This document shows positions 6,277 to 13,832 of a stretch of DNA of 22,438 bases, piece after piece. The stretch lies in IMG/VR virus record IMGVR_UViG_3300038429_000788, positions 1 through 22,438 of that record; one strand, 5' to 3'. Under the pieces are notes generated by a model. It had not been told where the DNA came from and ran no database searches. It worked only from the letters and a program-made list of their open reading frames with translations. Numbering within the stretch: position 1 is the stretch's first letter; each line of letters starts with the position of its first letter. The stretch comes from a virus. The position numbers were made by a program, and so were the translations under genes.

Positions 6277-7446
6277 ATGGCAGTTAGAAAACGTGGTAGC
6301 ACCTGGCAGATTGATTATATCGATCCATCAGGGAAGAGAATCCGCAAGGCCTTCAAGTTGAAGAAGGATGCGACTGATGAATACGCAAAGCGGATTTCGT
6401 TGATCGGTGAAAAGCGTTATCTGGATGTAAAGAAAGAATGCGTAACGACCTTCGGTGAGCTTTTGCAGAAATATGAAGACAATTTTCAGCATCAGCGGGG
6501 CTTCAAGGGTTCAAAGAAATTTTGCCTGAAAAACTTTAAGGAACATTTCAAGAGCGAAACGATTCTGGCAAATATTCGATATGTAGATATTGAAACCTAC
6601 AAAAACCATCTGAGGCAGAAACGGACCGTCAAAGATACGATCCGGAAGGATGCTTCGATCAACAGAGAACTTTCCTGTCTTCGCAATCTGTTCACAAAAG
6701 CTGTTGAATGGGAAATGATAGAACAGAATCCGTTTAAAAAAGGGAAGTCTCTTCTTGAAAAAGAAAACAATACCCGGGTTCGTTTTTTGACTGAGGAAGA
6801 AATTCCACTACTCTTGGGATCATGCTCCCCTCACCTTCGGGATATTGTTGTCTGTGCCTTGAACACAGGGATGAGACGCGGGGAAATTCTGAACCTCCGA
6901 TGGGACCAAGTCAGGAATGGTTTTATCTATCTGCAGAAAACGAAAACCAACACATCCCGGCAGATCCCCGTCAACAATGATTTAGGCGAGCTTTTCAAGA
7001 GGATCAGCAAAGCGCAAAAGGTCGGGGCAGAGTACGTCTTCACATTCACCCGTAATGCAAAAAAGAAAAAGATAGGCGCTCTTGTGTTAATAAATTCAGA
7101 ACAGGGGAACAGAATAAACAGCGTGAAAGTGTCCTTCGCCGCTGCATTGAGACGGTCTGGAATCAAAGATTTTCGCTTCCATGACCTGAGACACACCTTC
7201 GCAAGTCATTTCGTTATGAGGGGCGGTACACTTAAAGACCTGCAGGAGATACTCGGACACACGACTATGACCATGACATTGAGATATGCACATCTGAGCC
7301 AGGATCACAAAAAGAAAGCGGTTAATCTCCTGAATGGACTAACCGCTCTCGATAACAAGGCCGTGGAAGATGGCATGTCACAAAATGTCACAAAACCCGA
7401 TTTTGACCCATCTTGTGAAACTCACCAATCTGCTAACTGCCTATAA
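6277..7446 (+). CDS. int: Tyrosine recombinase, phage-type integrase
   Basis: The 389-residue protein has the full tyrosine-recombinase signature: Arg I (R200 in TGMRRGE), the beta-hairpin lysine (K223 in KTKTNTSR), the H-x-x-R box (H302 and R305 in FHDLRHTFASH), the second histidine (H328 in ILGHTTM) and the nucleophile Y337 in RYAHL. N-terminal to this are an arm-binding-like region (residues 1-50, MAVRKRGSTWQIDYID) and a SAM-like core-binding domain (about 60-160). It would integrate and excise the element at an attachment site; a tRNA-Lys 3' fragment lies four bases after the stop, as is usual for such integrases. The start at 6277 has GTGAGGG upstream and fits the family N-terminus better than an upstream ATG at 6217 that overlaps the previous gene. 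Confidence 0.93.
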   Translation: MAVRKRGSTWQIDYIDPSGKRIRKAFKLKKDATDEYAKRISLIGEKRYLDVKKECVTTFGELLQKYEDNFQHQRGFKGSKKFCLKNFKEHFKSETILANIRYVDIETYKNHLRQKRTVKDTIRKDASINRELSCLRNLFTKAVEWEMIEQNPFKKGKSLLEKENNTRVRFLTEEEIPLLLGSCSPHLRDIVVCALNTGMRRGEILNLRWDQVRNGFIYLQKTKTNTSRQIPVNNDLGELFKRISKAQKVGAEYVFTFTRNAKKKKIGALVLINSEQGNRINSVKVSFAAALRRSGIKDFRFHDLRHTFASHFVMRGGTLKDLQEILGHTTMTMTLRYAHLSQDHKKKAVNLLNGLTALDNKAVEDGMSQNVTKPDFDPSCETHQSANCL

Positions 7447-7450
7447 TTAC

Positions 7451-7496
7451 TGGTGAGCCCTGCCGGGATCGAACCGGCAACCTACTGATTAAGAGT
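7451..7496 (-). pseudogene. 3' fragment of tRNA-Lys(CUU): integrase attachment site
   Basis: Read on the minus strand, these 46 bases are the 3' part of a tRNA-Lys gene: the anticodon loop and 3' anticodon stem (ACTCTTAATCAGT, anticodon CTT), the T-arm (GCCGG-TTCGATC-CCGGC), the 3' acceptor strand AGGGCTC, discriminator A and an encoded CCA. Beyond 7496 the sequence does not continue as a tRNA 5' half. Integrases of this type use tRNA 3' ends as att sites, and the fragment begins four bases after the integrase stop, so this is very probably the crossover region. Phage-type genes occur on both sides, which is the layout of attP or of a junction between tandem elements. Confidence 0.88.
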
Positions 7497-7603
7497 TATC
7501 TGGGCTAGTCCGCACGTCTGCAAATCTGTTATTTAATCAACGACAATTTATCTGCTTAAAACAGACGATCAACTATGAAAGCTTCACGGGGGAAAGTGAG
7601 TTT

Positions 7604-8059
7604 ATGAAAGCCATATCGCTTTGGGAGCCCTGGGCTTCATTGATAATGACAGGGGCCAAAAAATGGGAAACGCGATCGTGGAGCACGAATTACAGGGGCA
7701 AGCTCCTCATCTGCGCATCAAAGAAGGGACTGCCATTCTATGAATTAAATCACTTGATGTGCTGCCAGCCCTTCCAAAGAGGATTGGGACCGCTGATAGG
7801 TGAGCCGTTGAATCTCGAAAAGGGTCTGCCGGCTGTAAAAATCATGCACCTGAATTTCGGCAAGGCTGTCTGTGTTGTAAATCTGACTAATTGTAAAAAG
7901 ACAGACGATCTTACCCAGGCCGACATTGCAGCCGAAAGGCATTTTGGCGATTTTTCCTTAGGCCGATACGCGTGGCGGCTTGATGATCTTCGTCCAATAA
8001 AACCCTTTCCGGTTAAGGGAAGGCAGGGATTTTTTGAAGTGCCATACGGAGAGGTATAG
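7604..8059 (+). CDS. ASCH-domain protein
   Basis: The 151-residue product matches the ASCH (PUA-like) fold: it opens with KAISLWEPWASLIMTGAKKWETRSWSTNYRGKL-type sequence, in which the WEPWA, G-KKWETRSW and YRG motifs form the RNA- or nucleotide-binding cleft. It continues with a beta strand KAVCVVNL and ends in GRYAWRLDD and QGFFEVP, the usual closing strands. ASCH proteins are common in phages; proposed roles include RNA binding, modified-nucleotide handling and some RNase activity, but the role of this one is unknown. GGGGGA precedes the start. The next gene begins three bases after its stop and reads in the same direction, and phages often place ASCH genes beside DUF5131 genes. Confidence 0.85.
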   Translation: MKAISLWEPWASLIMTGAKKWETRSWSTNYRGKLLICASKKGLPFYELNHLMCCQPFQRGLGPLIGEPLNLEKGLPAVKIMHLNFGKAVCVVNLTNCKKTDDLTQADIAAERHFGDFSLGRYAWRLDDLRPIKPFPVKGRQGFFEVPYGEV

Positions 8060-8062
8060 CAA

Positions 8063-8749
8063 ATGCCATTAAAGCCAAGTGTCGGGAATATGTATCCCTG
8101 GGTAAGTCATACGCACTGTCACCTGGGCGGGGAATGCCCGCACAAGTGCTCTTACTGCTACGTCGAGCATCCGAGATTTGGAAGGCCAGATAAATACAAA
8201 GGGCCCCTGCGATTGATAGATAGCGAGTTTCGGGTGAATTACGGAGAAGGCAAGACCATCTTTATGGAAAACTGTAATGATATGCTGGCAAGAGAGATAC
8301 CGCAACTCTTTATCAATCGCATAGTCATGCACGCTCTTTATTGGACGCAAAACACCTATGTATGGCAGACGAAAAACCCGGCGCGTTATCTGACCATGGA
8401 TTCTCTTTTCCCGGGTGGTAGCATCTTCGGGGCCACGATTGAAACGAATCGAAACATACCAGCCACGATAAGCATAGCCCCACAGCCTTATGAAAGAATG
8501 CTCGCCATGGAGAAGATCCAGGGCCGGAAGTTTATCACCATCGAGCCAGTAATGGACTTCGACGTTGACGTTCTCGCATCATGGATTGATCGCATCCGAC
8601 CGGAATTTCTTAATCTCGGAGCCGATAGTAAAAATCACAATCTGCCGGAGCCCACCATTGACAAGATTAATGCCCTGGTTACAAAACTGAAAGAGTACGG
8701 CATTGAAGTCCGGGAGAAACATAATCTACAGAGGTTACAGCTTACATAA
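8063..8749 (+). CDS. DUF5131 (phage Gp37/Gp68-like) radical-SAM-type protein
   Basis: The 228-residue protein carries C25-x3-C29-x2-C32 (ECPHKCSYCYVEH), the iron-sulphur cluster signature of radical SAM enzymes, near its N-terminus. The following sequence (IFMENCNDMLAREIP, VWQTKNPARY, GATIETN, FITIEPVMDFD, LNLGADSKNH) matches the pattern of the phage Gp37/Gp68 family, DUF5131. The reaction is not known; the fold predicts a TIM-barrel enzyme using S-adenosylmethionine. GGAGAGG lies upstream. It is three bases after the ASCH gene, and its TAA is followed immediately by the ATG of the primase, so the three are almost certainly one transcript. This hints at a nucleic-acid or nucleotide modification step linked to replication, which is inference. 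Confidence 0.85.
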   Translation: MPLKPSVGNMYPWVSHTHCHLGGECPHKCSYCYVEHPRFGRPDKYKGPLRLIDSEFRVNYGEGKTIFMENCNDMLAREIPQLFINRIVMHALYWTQNTYVWQTKNPARYLTMDSLFPGGSIFGATIETNRNIPATISIAPQPYERMLAMEKIQGRKFITIEPVMDFDVDVLASWIDRIRPEFLNLGADSKNHNLPEPTIDKINALVTKLKEYGIEVREKHNLQRLQLT

Positions 8750-11167
8750 ATGGGCATAGCAAAAAAATATCTTTCAGACGCCAGGCGAATAGACATCGCT
8801 GAATCTCTCTTTAAGGTCACGTCGAGAACGGCCGCGACTGACGACCAGAGAGGCGAACTGCATGGCCTCTGCCCGATCCATCAGGAATCAAACCCATCAT
8901 TTTCGTATAACTTCCAGAAGGACCAATACAACTGCTTTTCATGTGGCGTCGGCGGCGATCTCCTAAAGCTATGGAGCGAAGTCAACGGCCTCGGGCAGAA
9001 GGAAGGATTCAAGGCATTCTGCGAGAAATTTGGCCTTCCGCTTGGGGGGGATCAAAAACGGGAGCGCGCGGCGGCGAAGGGCGAGGGAGGGGGCGAGGCG
9101 GAGCCTCTCACTCATGAGAAGACGATGGAGATGATGCACAAGGCATGGGAGATGTTTCCCGCCTTGCCTGATGAATGGATCGCTCGTCTCGAGAAGACTC
9201 GCGGATGGTCCAGGAGGGTGATCGAGATCCTCGATCTTCGTCTTGAAACATATCGCCTGACGAAAAAGGGATATCTGGTCAAGATCAAGACTCCGGAAAA
9301 AATCGCCATTCCGATCCGGGACTCGCAGGGTAACCTGGTTAATATCCGCCTTTATCATGAAGGTGCAAAAGAATACAAAATGATCTCGTTCGCGCGGTCG
9401 ACGGGATCGTCGCGTCTGTTTCCGACAGTATTTTATTCGGATGAGTTGGCTATTCTATGTGAAGGCGAAACAGACACGATCTGTGCCCTTTCTCATGGCT
9501 TCAACGCCGGCACACAGACGTCAAAACTGAAAAACTGGCCGACTGAACACCTGGAGGCATTAAAGGAGCGGGATGTCATTATTGCATATGACGCTGACCA
9601 GCCTGGCCAGAAATATGCGACTTTCGCAGCACAGGCGCTCATGGGCACGGCAAAGTCGATCCGGATGATACATTGGCCGTCCTTCATGGGGATCGATGAA
9701 CCTGGGGTGTACCCCGCGCGCCATGGGCAGGACCTGACAGACTTCTTTGTACGTCACAAAAAGACTTCCGATGATTTCCGCGCTCTGATCGAAACGGCAA
9801 AAATATTCGCGCAAGCTCCGGCAGCGGCCGTTTCTCTCGATGACGCCGCCCCCGCAGGCCCCGAAATATTTTTCGCCAGGGGCGTCCATAAGGACCGCAT
9901 GTCATTCAAACCGCGTCTGTTGGCAAACAAGATCCTGGGCGACCTGGCGTTGTTGTCAGATCCGGAGACGGGCTTGATGTATCGCTGGAATGACCAATAC
10001 TGGGAATATTTCGACGAGGATCACGTTCGCAACCTTTGCCTGAAATATCTACATAATGAGTCGCAGAAAAGCCGGGCCGAGGATGCCACATATCAAGTTA
10101 AGATGCTCTGCACTATACCGCATGGCCGGAAAGTCAATGATCAGGCCGATTGGATATGCCTGAAAAACGGGATGTTCAATCTCGTGACATATGAAGTGAA
10201 GCCGCACGATCGGGAGTTCTACTGCACATATTCACTGCCGGTCTCTTTTGAGCCGGAATCAGATGCCAGTTGTAAGCGGTGGTTGCTTTATCTCGAGCAG
10301 ACGGTTCAAACGCCGGCGGCTATTGCGCAGCTGCAGGAATACCTTGGTTACGTTTTGGTCCGGCATACGAAATTTGAGAAGTGCTTACTTTTAGTAGGGC
10401 CCGGCTCAGACGGAAAAAGCACGTTTTTGAAGGTCATGAAGGAACTCGTCGGCGATGAAAATTGCGCGGCCGTCTCCTTTCAGGACCTGGAAGATCAGTT
10501 CCAGCGATCGTCGTTGTATAACAAGTTGCTCAATATCAGTACGGAGGTCGGCGCTAAGGCGATTGAGAGCCCCTATTTCAAGGCGATCACGTCCGGAGAC
10601 CCAATCAACGCTGCATTCAAGCATAAAAACACCTTTACTTTTTCGCCATACTGCAAGCTGGCATTTGCGGCGAATCGCCTTCCCCGGGTGCTCGATAACT
10701 CGGACGGCTTTTTTCGGCGCGTCCTGCCGGTGCGTTTCAAGCGACAATTCCTCGATGACGATCCGGACAAAGATTCAGAGCTGTTTGAAGTCTTGAAAGG
10801 CGAACTGTCAGAGATCTTCTCCTGGGCGGTCGTCGGCCTGGCCAGGTTGTCTCAGAATAAGAAATTCACACAGGCGGAAGAGACCAGGTTGATGATGATG
10901 GATTACCGGCGCATCAATAACCCGGTGCTCTGCTATGTCGATGATCAATGCGAGATCGGCGATGATTATGAGGTCACAAAGGCCGATCTCTATGATGACT
11001 ATAAAAGCTACTGCGGCAAGAATGGTTATACGGCACTGAACAGAGAAAACTTTTTCCGTGAACTCTATGTGGCAGTCAGCAACCTGCGACAATATCAACC
11101 GCGCAAGGAAGGCGTTCGTAAGCGCGTTATTGAGGGAATTAAGGTCAAGCCTGATGCGAATAAATAG
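8750..11167 (+). CDS. Phage primase-helicase: CHC2-type zinc finger, TOPRIM and D5/SF3 helicase
   Basis: The 805-residue protein combines the two activities that start and unwind replication forks. Residues C41, H44, C62 and C65 (CPIH...CFSC) form a DnaG-type zinc finger. A TOPRIM domain follows, with E238 in CEGETD and D281/D283 in AYDADQPG as metal ligands. The C-terminal half is a D5/P4-type superfamily 3 helicase with Walker A GPGSDGKST (residues 550-558), preceded by a D5_N-like region and followed by FAANRLPRV and a DNGFFRR-like segment, here DNSDGFFRRVLPVRF. The length fits phage and satellite primase-helicases. It starts directly after the radical-SAM gene and is followed by an iteron-rich gap, the usual neighbourhood of an origin. 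Confidence 0.94.
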   Translation: MGIAKKYLSDARRIDIAESLFKVTSRTAATDDQRGELHGLCPIHQESNPSFSYNFQKDQYNCFSCGVGGDLLKLWSEVNGLGQKEGFKAFCEKFGLPLGGDQKRERAAAKGEGGGEAEPLTHEKTMEMMHKAWEMFPALPDEWIARLEKTRGWSRRVIEILDLRLETYRLTKKGYLVKIKTPEKIAIPIRDSQGNLVNIRLYHEGAKEYKMISFARSTGSSRLFPTVFYSDELAILCEGETDTICALSHGFNAGTQTSKLKNWPTEHLEALKERDVIIAYDADQPGQKYATFAAQALMGTAKSIRMIHWPSFMGIDEPGVYPARHGQDLTDFFVRHKKTSDDFRALIETAKIFAQAPAAAVSLDDAAPAGPEIFFARGVHKDRMSFKPRLLANKILGDLALLSDPETGLMYRWNDQYWEYFDEDHVRNLCLKYLHNESQKSRAEDATYQVKMLCTIPHGRKVNDQADWICLKNGMFNLVTYEVKPHDREFYCTYSLPVSFEPESDASCKRWLLYLEQTVQTPAAIAQLQEYLGYVLVRHTKFEKCLLLVGPGSDGKSTFLKVMKELVGDENCAAVSFQDLEDQFQRSSLYNKLLNISTEVGAKAIESPYFKAITSGDPINAAFKHKNTFTFSPYCKLAFAANRLPRVLDNSDGFFRRVLPVRFKRQFLDDDPDKDSELFEVLKGELSEIFSWAVVGLARLSQNKKFTQAEETRLMMMDYRRINNPVLCYVDDQCEIGDDYEVTKADLYDDYKSYCGKNGYTALNRENFFRELYVAVSNLRQYQPRKEGVRKRVIEGIKVKPDANK

Positions 11168-11248
11168 CATATCTTTTTTTTCGCGTGCCCTTCCCCCTTC
11201 CCCTTTGGGAAGTTTATGCGCGCCAAAAATGAAAATACCGGTCGATTT

Positions 11249-11517
11249 GGCACAGGTGGAACAGGTGCGGCACAGGCAAGAGGGCGTTCACCTGTGCCAC
11301 TTTTCACCTGATTTTGTTGACGATTCTATCGCTGGCACAGGTGGAACAGGCGAAAATCAACCTATTGCATATGCGCGCGCGCGCGCGTGCAATTCGACTT
11401 CTTCCTTTAGAAATATATTGATTATATTAAAAAGTGCTTGTTCCACCTGTGACGGAGGCAAAATGATTGACGTTTCACCTGTGCCAACCGCCCGTGCCAG
11501 CCTGTTCCAGCTGTGCC
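11249..11517. repeat. Inverted and direct 17-base iterons: candidate replication origin
   Basis: GGCACAGGTGGAACAGG occurs exactly twice (11249-11265, 11334-11350). Its reverse complement occurs twice with few changes: 11437-11453 (15 of 17) and 11501-11517 (16 of 17). Half-units occur at 11269-11276 (GGCACAGG), 11289-11298 and 11476-11485 (both CACCTGTGCC). The forward copies lie to the left and the reverse copies to the right of an AT-rich patch (about 11400-11435). The gap of 365 bases has no convincing gene. Iterons, an AT-rich stretch and an adjacent primase-helicase fit an origin; a regulatory role, or repeats of another kind, cannot be excluded. Confidence 0.65.
11365..11392. repeat. 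Alternating GC tract within an inverted repeat
   Basis: ATGCGCGCGCGCGCGCGTGCA (11371-11391) is 21 bases of strictly alternating purine and pyrimidine, able to adopt Z-DNA or slip. It is bounded by TTGCA (11365-11369) and TGCAA (11388-11392), so the whole can form a cruciform or hairpin. It sits at the centre of the iteron region, between the forward and reverse copies. Confidence 0.8.
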
Positions 11518-11532
11518 AGATTGGAGGATGAC

Positions 11533-11961
11533 ATGAGTCTAGAAAAATTGATGGATAAATACAATCCATTGAAGACTACAGGGACCAACGAAGCCAAGGT
11601 TGAGACAACTGGAATGCAGTCCTGGAAGGATAGTGCCCCTGTCGGCAGGTTGTCTGAGTACCTGAAGAGGCACAAGGATCAAGGGATATATCTGTATCAA
11701 AGGAATGGCAGACCATATCTATTCTTCAATCCTGGCATCGCTCAGGCAGATCGGAGCACGGAACGATGGCAGATCGCATTCAATATGACCGTCCTCTTTT
11801 TTGAAGCGGCTGATGATCTTGAATATCTAATCACTAAGGGTTTGATCGACGTTCCGATGCAATTGGATAGCAGACCAGAAGACCGGGATGCAGTGGGTCC
11901 TTCCCCGGCCTCGGAAAGACAGGGGTGTCAGCACCTCGATTTGTCTTTGCATTTGAAATAA
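11533..11961 (+). CDS. Hypothetical phage protein
   Basis: I do not recognise this 142-residue protein. The N-terminal third is polar and Lys/Thr-rich; a central block (YLKRHKDQGIYLYQRNGRPYLFFNPG) has the alternating pattern of short strands, and a helix follows (AFNMTVLFFEAADDLEYLI). The start at 11533 is supported by GGAGG five bases upstream; the frame is open from 11467 but that part encodes iteron sequence. It is the first gene after the origin-like repeats and is followed 16 bases later by the zinc-ribbon gene, so it belongs to the early or replication block. An auxiliary replication or regulatory factor is possible, but nothing in the sequence shows it. Confidence 0.6.
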   Translation: MSLEKLMDKYNPLKTTGTNEAKVETTGMQSWKDSAPVGRLSEYLKRHKDQGIYLYQRNGRPYLFFNPGIAQADRSTERWQIAFNMTVLFFEAADDLEYLITKGLIDVPMQLDSRPEDRDAVGPSPASERQGCQHLDLSLHLK

Positions 11962-11977
11962 ACAACCGGATGGAAAA

Positions 11978-12427
11978 ATGGAAGATACTAAGAATGCCGC
12001 AAAATCTCAATCGAGAAAAGTGAGCTGCGTCGCATGGCCTGACGAATGTCTTGGGTCTTTCAATGCGGATTTTTTGGACGAGGATAAATGCATCAGTTGG
12101 ATTCTCTCGCACCTTCATGGAGATAACGCCTATTGTCCCAGTTGCGGAGCCATTATTCTTGACTCGCAGAGATTGCAGCATTTTTGGGGATGTGAACGTC
12201 TAAACTGTAAAGAGTGCGGCGCTTTCTTCACTGCACTGACCGATACAATATTCAGCGGATCACACATGAGCCTGCGTGAGTTGTATTTGATGATGATGTT
12301 GATCGGTGCAGGCCTGGGCGATCGGATGATCGCAAAGAAGGTCGGCATCAGCGCCGAGTCCGTAAGATTGTGGAAATCGAAATTCAAGGCATGGGAGGCT
12401 GCGGCACAATATGAGCGAGAATCTTGA
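11978..12427 (+). CDS. Zinc-ribbon plus HTH protein, transposase-N-terminus-like
   Basis: The 149-residue protein has a zinc ribbon with C53/C56 (CPSCGA) and C77/C80 (CKECGAFFTALTDTIF) and, after a connecting helix, a helix-turn-helix (DRMIAKKVGISAESVRLWKSKF). This is the layout of the N-terminal region of IS1595/ISXO2-type transposases, where the FT-x-TDTIF motif follows the second CxxC. The catalytic DDE domain is absent: the protein ends where it would begin. Its stop lies 17 bases inside the next gene, so it is translationally linked to the ParB-methyltransferase rather than being a chance insertion remnant. It is best read as a stand-alone DNA-binding protein adopted by the phage; a truncated transposase is the alternative. 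Confidence 0.75.
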   Translation: MEDTKNAAKSQSRKVSCVAWPDECLGSFNADFLDEDKCISWILSHLHGDNAYCPSCGAIILDSQRLQHFWGCERLNCKECGAFFTALTDTIFSGSHMSLRELYLMMMLIGAGLGDRMIAKKVGISAESVRLWKSKFKAWEAAAQYERES

Positions 12428-13712
12428 AATAGTCTATATCGGCATCGATCATCTTAAGAAGTTCGCTGACAATCCAAGGAAAGAAAAGGATCGCAATGCC
12501 CTCGAAAAACTCAAAGCTCTGATTAAGGAACATGGATTTCAGAATCCGCTTCAGGTCTATGAAGAGAACAACGGTTACACGATTCTCTGCGGTAACCACC
12601 GTTTCGACGCAGGCCTTCAACTTGGTAGGCAATCTTTTCCATGCATAATCTACCGCGGAGACCGACGCATGGCGATTGCCCGCGCGATTTCCGATAACAA
12701 GAGCAACGAGTGGACGTGCTGGGATGATGAACGCCTGGAAGAGCAGCTCCTCGACCTACAGAAAAATGAGTTCAACTTGGCGCTGACCGGGTTTGACGAC
12801 ATGGAACTAGAGGCCCTTCTGGATCGGGAAGTCATCGAAGACGATTTCGACGCAGACAAAGAATACGAAAATATAGAGAAGCCGGAATCAGTATATGGAG
12901 ACATCTTCAAACTTGGCCGGCATCGTCTCATGTGCGGCGATTCAAGAATAAAAGAGGACGTCGAAAGATTGATGGCTGGCGCCCTGGCCCGTCTTGTCTT
13001 CACGGATCCGCCCTACAACGTCAATTATAAATCTCCCGGAGGGTTGACCTACGACTCTGATAAATTCGGATCCACGGGCGGCAAGATGTTGAACGACAAC
13101 CTGGCAGAGACGGAAAGCCTTGGGTTATATATCGACGTCCTGAAAAACCTTTACCACTTTTCGACGGAGGATGTATCGCTTTATTGGTGGTTTGCAAACA
13201 GGAATGCCGGTCTGAATCAGCGCGCCTTTTTCGACGCGGGATGGCACATGAGCCAGGTCATTATCTGGTTGAAGAATTCGCCGGTATTCAGTTACGGCCA
13301 AGACTATCATAGATGTTATGAGCCGTGTATGTTTGGTTGGAAAGACAGGAAGACACATTATACCAATTTGAAAATTAGAAATCTGCGCGACGTATTTCAT
13401 CTGAGCATCCCCGACTTCGAGGAGATCTTTGACGTCTGGTATCAAAAGCGGGACGTGACGCAGAATTATCTGCACCCGACTCAGAAGCCGGTCAAACTGG
13501 CAGAGCGGGCCATAAGAAAGAACAGCCTGGAGGGTGACATTGTTCTTGACGTATTCGGCGGATCCGGATCGACCCTCATCGCGGCCGAACAGATGAATCG
13601 AACATGTTATCTGATGGAGTTGGATCCAAAGTATTGCGATGTGGAAATTAAACGTTGGGAAAACTTTGTCGGCGGCAGCCAGCGATTCCCGGTGAGCGAC
13701 GTCGGCAATTAA
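12411..13712 (+). CDS. ParB-domain and DNA methyltransferase fusion
   Basis: The 433-residue protein starts with a ParB/Srx-like N-terminal domain (residues about 6-110; IGIDHLKKFADNPRKE, then GNHRFDAGLQLG, the GxHR box). The rest is an amino-methyltransferase with catalytic motif IV DPPYN (D199-N203) and the S-adenosylmethionine-binding motif FGGSG (F382-G386) near the C-terminus. Motif IV before motif I is the beta-class order, and the sequence between holds the target-recognition region. Such fusions are widespread in phages and are thought to methylate adenine N6 or cytosine N4, protecting phage DNA or marking replication and packaging sites; the recognition sequence is not deducible here. 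No restriction endonuclease gene is adjacent. It overlaps the previous gene by 17 bases. Confidence 0.92.
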   Translation: MSENLEIVYIGIDHLKKFADNPRKEKDRNALEKLKALIKEHGFQNPLQVYEENNGYTILCGNHRFDAGLQLGRQSFPCIIYRGDRRMAIARAISDNKSNEWTCWDDERLEEQLLDLQKNEFNLALTGFDDMELEALLDREVIEDDFDADKEYENIEKPESVYGDIFKLGRHRLMCGDSRIKEDVERLMAGALARLVFTDPPYNVNYKSPGGLTYDSDKFGSTGGKMLNDNLAETESLGLYIDVLKNLYHFSTEDVSLYWWFANRNAGLNQRAFFDAGWHMSQVIIWLKNSPVFSYGQDYHRCYEPCMFGWKDRKTHYTNLKIRNLRDVFHLSIPDFEEIFDVWYQKRDVTQNYLHPTQKPVKLAERAIRKNSLEGDIVLDVFGGSGSTLIAAEQMNRTCYLMELDPKYCDVEIKRWENFVGGSQRFPVSDVGN

Positions 13713-13716
13713 AAAA

Positions 13717-13790
13717 GGGAGCGGACAGTATTCTTGGGGAGCGGTAACTCCCGCAGAACCTGTGAGGACACACAGGGCGCAAAGCGCTAC
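13717..13790 (+). other. Three-hairpin segment upstream of terminase: cos candidate
   Basis: The gap between methyltransferase and small terminase (13713-13832) contains GGGAGCGG twice (13717-13724, 13737-13744) and three successive hairpins: GGGAG/CTCCC (13737-13752), CCTGTG/CACAGG (13759-13776) and GCGC/GCGC (13777-13787). In lambda-like phages the cos packaging site lies just upstream of the small terminase gene, so this is a natural place for it. The frame of the methyltransferase also stays open for 39 codons after its stop, ending FFYQMKDIM just before the next ATG, so a small coding remnant is an alternative. Neither can be decided by eye. Confidence 0.4.
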
Positions 13791-13832
13791 CATCCGCATG
13801 AGTTCTTCTACCAGATGAAGGACATCATGTAA

